A DNA stretch of 7,764 bases from an uncultured Eubacteriaceae bacterium (GTDB lineage Bacteria; Bacillota; Clostridia; Lachnospirales; CAG-274). The translations under genes and the position numbers were made by a program. Numbering within the stretch: the stretch's first letter is position 1; each line of letters starts with the position of its first letter. Below the pieces are notes generated by a model. That model was not told the DNA's origin, did not search any database, and worked only from the letters and a program-made list of their open reading frames with translations. Positions 4,661 to 7,764 of this stretch are shown in pieces. The stretch spans positions 1-7,764 of the forward strand of contig CALIRN010000325.1 in NCBI GenBank assembly GCA_938042265.1, given 5' to 3'.

Positions 4661-5995
4661 ATGATTAAGGCTACAGGAGAACGTACAATTATGGATTTGT
4701 GCATATCCGAACTGGTAAAGCTTCAGGGTGATGAGAGAAAGGACGTAATTACTCACGGTACAATTTATAATGTACGTGATATGGGTGACTTTGCTTTTGT
4801 TATTTTAAGAAAAGTAAACGGACTTATACAGTGTGTTTATGAAAAGAGCGGTTCCGAGGAGGAAAAGGAGCTTTTAAAGATTGAAAACTGTGTTAAGGTT
4901 AAGGGTGATTTAAGAGATGAGCCAAGAGCCGTAAACGGTTTTGAAATTGTGGTTAAGGATATGAAGATTTTATCCGAGCCTAAGGAGGAGCTTCCTTTCA
5001 GCATAAATAAATATAAGCTTAATATTGCCCTTGAAAATGAAATGTCAATCCGTCCAATTGTTTTAAGAAATGAGCAGAGGAGAAGTATCTTCAAGCTTCA
5101 GGAGGGACTTGTAAGGGCCTTTAGAGAGTATCTTGAAAATAAGGATTTTACAGAGATTTTTACTCCTAAGATTGTTGCCTCCGGTGCAGAGGGCGGCGCA
5201 AATATATTTAAGCTTGAATATTTTGGCAAAAAGGCTTATCTTGCACAAAGTCCACAGTTCTATAAGCAGATGATGATACCGATTTACGAGAGGGTTTTTG
5301 AGATTGCTCCGGTATTTCGCGCGGAAAAGCATGATACAACACGTCACCTTAATGAATATGTAAGCGTCGACTTTGAAATGGGCTTTATTGAAAGCTTTTA
5401 TGATGTAATTAATATGGAAACGGGTATGATTAAGTATGCACTTAATTACCTTGCGGAAAATTATGCCATATACCTTAGAAAGCTTAATGTTGTGTTGCCT
5501 GAGGTTAAGGAAATTCCCTGTATCCGTTTTAAGGATGCAAAGGAAATGGTTGCAAAAAAATATAACCGTAAAATTAAGGACCCGTACGATTTAGAGCCCG
5601 AAGAGGAAAGACTTATCGGTGAGCTTGTTAAGGAGGAATACGGCAGCGATTTTGTATTTGTAACTCATTATCCCGTTAAAAAACGTCCTTTTTATGCCAT
5701 GGATGACCCTGAAAATGATAAATATACCTTAAGCTTTGACCTGCTTTTCAGAGGGCTTGAGGTAACAACAGGCGGTCAGAGAATACATGATTACGATACA
5801 CAGGTTAAGAAAATGATATTCAAGGGACTTTATCCCGAGGATTTTGAAAGCTATCTTATGCTGCATAAGTACGGATGTCCGCCACACGGCGGATTAGGTA
5901 TGGGACTTGAAAGATTTTTGATGCGTCTTATTGATGAAAAGAATATCAGAGCTACATCAATGTTCCCCAGAGATACTACCAGGCTTGTACCATAA
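4661..5995 (+). CDS. aspS: Archaeal-type, probably non-discriminating aspartyl-tRNA synthetase
   Basis: A 444-residue class II synthetase that activates Asp and, as inferred here, loads it on tRNA(Asp) and/or tRNA(Asn). An N-terminal OB-fold anticodon-binding domain (about 25-105) precedes the catalytic core. Motif 2 is FRAEKHDTTRHLNE (219-232) and motif 3 is GGLGMGLERFLMR (410-422); AQSPQFYKQ (195-203) binds substrate. The TTRHLNE form and the short length (no bacterial insertion domain, about 590 residues in the bacterial type) mark the archaeal AspRS/AspS2 type rather than AsnRS. Aligned by eye to Thermococcus kodakarensis AspRS, the residues tied to tRNA(Asp)-only specificity, W26 and K85, are replaced by Y36 and V91, consistent with relaxed specificity. 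The start is the ATG at 4661, preceded by AAAGGA; a TTG at 4616 and an ATG at 4691 are alternatives. It is first in the operon behind the T-box, with gatC 16 bases downstream, which supports a role in Asp-tRNA(Asn) formation. Confidence 0.92.
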   Translation: MIKATGERTIMDLCISELVKLQGDERKDVITHGTIYNVRDMGDFAFVILRKVNGLIQCVYEKSGSEEEKELLKIENCVKVKGDLRDEPRAVNGFEIVVKDMKILSEPKEELPFSINKYKLNIALENEMSIRPIVLRNEQRRSIFKLQEGLVRAFREYLENKDFTEIFTPKIVASGAEGGANIFKLEYFGKKAYLAQSPQFYKQMMIPIYERVFEIAPVFRAEKHDTTRHLNEYVSVDFEMGFIESFYDVINMETGMIKYALNYLAENYAIYLRKLNVVLPEVKEIPCIRFKDAKEMVAKKYNRKIKDPYDLEPEEERLIGELVKEEYGSDFVFVTHYPVKKRPFYAMDDPENDKYTLSFDLLFRGLEVTTGGQRIHDYDTQVKKMIFKGLYPEDFESYLMLHKYGCPPHGGLGMGLERFLMRLIDEKNIRATSMFPRDTTRLVP

Positions 5996-6011
5996 TTGGA
6001 GGTGTTAATAA

Positions 6012-6464
6012 ATGATAATGGTTGAAAATCTGAAAAGATATCTTGCCGAGGCAACAGGTATTGAAATTGCAGAGGATAAAGAGGATTTTGTAAGCGGCAG
6101 ACTTGAAGCTTTGCTTGATTATATCGGCTACAGCGAACAGGAAGAAGAAGCTGAACAGGTTATGGATATTAAGGCAACAGGCGTTGACGATAATCTTATT
6201 AAATACCTTGAGGAGCTTTCAAGGCTTACCTTAACCACACAGGAGGAGGAGAAAGCAAAGGGAGAGCTTAACAAGATACTTGACTATATTGATATGCTTA
6301 ATGAGCTTGATACAGATAATGTTGAGCCTATGAGTCACCCGTTTGCATATACAAATAACTTCAGAGATGATGAGGTTAAACCCTCAAGTAACAGAGAAAC
6401 TATACTTAAAAATGCACCACAGCAAAAGGACGGCTGCTTTAAGGTGCCAACAACAGTTGAGTAA
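6012..6464 (+). CDS. gatC: Asp/Glu-tRNA amidotransferase subunit C with N-terminal extension
   Basis: A 150-residue GatC, about 50 residues longer than usual. Residues 58-150 are a normal GatC: the two-helix start DDNLIKYLEELSRLTLT (59-75), the ILDYIDMLNELDTDNVEPMSHP segment (89-110), then the extended belt with LKNAPQQKDGCFKVPTTVE (132-150), which wraps between GatA and GatB and stabilises the complex. Residues 1-50 (VENLKRYLAEATGIEIAEDK onward, with an EEEAE acidic stretch) are an additional, probably helical, charged segment that I do not recognise. GGAGGTG (5999-6005) stands about 6-7 bases before the ATG at 6012, so the long form is favoured. An internal ATG at 6162 (Met51) would give a standard 100-residue GatC but has only a poorly spaced AGG. 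The gene lies between aspS (16-base gap) and gatA (12-base gap), in one operon under T-box control. Confidence 0.92.
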   Translation: MIMVENLKRYLAEATGIEIAEDKEDFVSGRLEALLDYIGYSEQEEEAEQVMDIKATGVDDNLIKYLEELSRLTLTTQEEEKAKGELNKILDYIDMLNELDTDNVEPMSHPFAYTNNFRDDEVKPSSNRETILKNAPQQKDGCFKVPTTVE

Positions 6465-6476
6465 GGGGGCGTAAAA

Positions 6477-7764
6477 ATGAATTTTATTGATAAAACCGCT
6501 CTTGAGCTTGGGCAGATGATAAAAAATAAAGAGGTAAGCAGTGTTGAGCTTACAAAGGCTATGCTTGATCATATTGAAAAGACCGAAAAGGATATAAATG
6601 CCTTTGTAACCGTTGATGCAGAGGGTGCAATTAAAAGTGCGGAGGCCGTGCAGACAAGAATTGATGCAGGTGAGGAGCTTTCTCCCCTTGCAGGTGTGCC
6701 TATGGGTATTAAGGATAATATCTGTACAAAGGACACACTTACAAGCTGCGGCTCACAGATGCTTTATAACTTTAAGCCACCATATAATGCAACGGTTGTT
6801 GACAGACTTAATGCAGCAGGTGCAGTAGTGCTTGGTAAGCTTAATATGGATGAGTTTGCAATGGGCGGCTCAACAGAAACCTCATACTTTGGTGCGACTA
6901 AAAACCCATGGGATATTGAAAGAGTGCCAGGCGGTTCATCGGGCGGCTCTGCCGCATCTGTTGCAGCAGGCGAGGTAACCTACGCACTTGGCTCTGATAC
7001 AGGCGGCTCAATAAGACAGCCTTGCTCCTTCTGCGGTGTAAGCGGTATTAAGCCAACCTACGGTGCAGTTTCAAGATACGGGCTTGTTGCCTTTGCATCA
7101 TCGCTTGACCAGATAGGCCCTGTAGGCAGAGATATTAAGGACTGTGCTCAGGTACTCAGCGTTATTTCAGGTCATGACGGCAAGGACAGTACATCAATTA
7201 AGGTAGATGCTCTTGATTTTACAGGCTGCTTTGATGGTGATTTAAAGGGTATGAAAATAGGTGTACCCGTAAATTACTTTGGCGAAGGTCTTGACAGTGA
7301 TGTTAAGGCACCTGTGCTTGAAGCTATTAATACACTTAAATCCTTAGGTGCAGAGATAGAGGAGTTTGAAATGAAAATTACAGACTATGCTATCCCTACC
7401 TACTATGTGCTTGCCTGTGCCGAGGCTAGCTCCAACCTGTCAAGATATGACGGTATCAAATACGGCTACAGAAGAAAGGACTGCGAAAACCTGCTTGACG
7501 TTTACTATACTTCAAGAAGCGATGCCTTTGGCATGGAGGTTAAGAGAAGAATTATGCTTGGCTCCTTCGTGCTTTCAAGCGGCTATTATGATGCCTACTA
7601 CAACAAGGCGCTTAAGGTAAGACGTCTTATAAAGAACAGCTTTGACGAAGCATTTGATAAGTATGATATGATTATTTCACCTGTTGCACCTACTGTTGCA
7701 TATAAGATTGGTGAAAATTCATCAGACCCATTAAAGATGTATTTAGGTGATATATATACAGTTT
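6477..7764 (+). CDS. gatA: Asp/Glu-tRNA amidotransferase subunit A (partial, 3' end missing)
   Basis: The first 429 residues of GatA are present, open to the right edge; the family is about 480-490 residues, so roughly 50-60 are missing. GatA is the glutaminase subunit: it frees ammonia from Gln (or Asn) for GatB to amidate Asp-tRNA(Asn) or Glu-tRNA(Gln). The amidase-signature triad Lys, cis-Ser, Ser is complete as K79 (GVPMGIKDN), S154 (PGGSSGGSAA, 151-160) and S178 (DTGGSIRQP, 174-182). Glutamine-binding positions known from Staphylococcus aureus GatA also fall at matching numbers here: Y309, R358 and D425. This suggests a fully functional enzyme with no indels over this length. The ATG at 6477 is preceded by AAGGGGG and starts 12 bases after the gatC stop. 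gatB is expected directly downstream, outside the window. Confidence 0.96.
   Translation, partial: MNFIDKTALELGQMIKNKEVSSVELTKAMLDHIEKTEKDINAFVTVDAEGAIKSAEAVQTRIDAGEELSPLAGVPMGIKDNICTKDTLTSCGSQMLYNFKPPYNATVVDRLNAAGAVVLGKLNMDEFAMGGSTETSYFGATKNPWDIERVPGGSSGGSAASVAAGEVTYALGSDTGGSIRQPCSFCGVSGIKPTYGAVSRYGLVAFASSLDQIGPVGRDIKDCAQVLSVISGHDGKDSTSIKVDALDFTGCFDGDLKGMKIGVPVNYFGEGLDSDVKAPVLEAINTLKSLGAEIEEFEMKITDYAIPTYYVLACAEASSNLSRYDGIKYGYRRKDCENLLDVYYTSRSDAFGMEVKRRIMLGSFVLSSGYYDAYYNKALKVRRLIKNSFDEAFDKYDMIISPVAPTVAYKIGENSSDPLKMYLGDIYTV

Noticed and set aside
6384..7620. Open frames at 6384-6572 (minus), 6613-6828 (plus) and 7387-7620 (plus)
   Set aside because: They are out-of-frame shadows of gatC and gatA, whose own frame is intact and carries all catalytic residues.
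1..7764. CRISPR array, insertion sequence, tRNA/rRNA or defence system
   Set aside because: I saw no regularly spaced repeats, transposase motifs, terminal inverted repeats, tRNA cloverleaf or defence gene signature; the genes are mostly ordinary housekeeping or envelope genes.

Overview
The window looks like a chromosomal segment of an AT-rich, low-GC Gram-positive anaerobe (Clostridia, perhaps an Oscillospiraceae or Lachnospiraceae relative). The signs are strong GGAGG-type ribosome binding sites, a T-box riboswitch, S-layer homology repeats, and an archaeal-type AspRS next to gatC and gatA. The taxon is an inference from gene content and style; no marker gene fixes it.

Left half (1-3475), all on the minus strand: four closely spaced genes that may form one transcript starting from a good promoter at 3467-3495. 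In transcription order they are a cytoplasmic-looking polysaccharide deacetylase with a TTG start, a secreted YcdB/PepSY-like protein with C-terminal SLH repeats, a GNAT acetyltransferase, and the first 34 codons of a pyrimidine-nucleoside phosphorylase running off the left edge. A perfect 15-bp AT-rich inverted repeat lies between the deacetylase and SLH genes. The functions do not form an obvious single pathway.

The region 3476-3551 is a short divergent intergenic region. From it ispD (isoprenoid MEP pathway) is read to the right as a complete 225-residue gene.

Right half (about 4270-7764), plus strand: a promoter, a complete T-box leader with a Rho-independent terminator, then aspS (archaeal-type, probably non-discriminating AspRS), gatC (with an unusual N-terminal extension) and gatA (cut by the right edge; gatB is expected next). 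Together these carry out the two-step, tRNA-dependent synthesis of Asn-tRNA(Asn), and possibly also Gln-tRNA(Gln). AspRS puts Asp on tRNA(Asn) and GatCAB amidates it on the tRNA. The leader senses uncharged tRNA.

The most interesting feature is the T-box specifier loop. It contains GAAC, which can be read as AAC (Asn) or, shifted by one base, GAA (Glu). These are the two tRNAs whose charging state matters for a transamidation operon. The UGGU bulge that contacts the tRNA 3' end is also compatible with both an A and, by wobble, a G discriminator base. This parallels the dual-codon T-box I recall being reported for the transamidation operon of Clostridium acetobutylicum, so the principle would not be new but this instance is worth testing.
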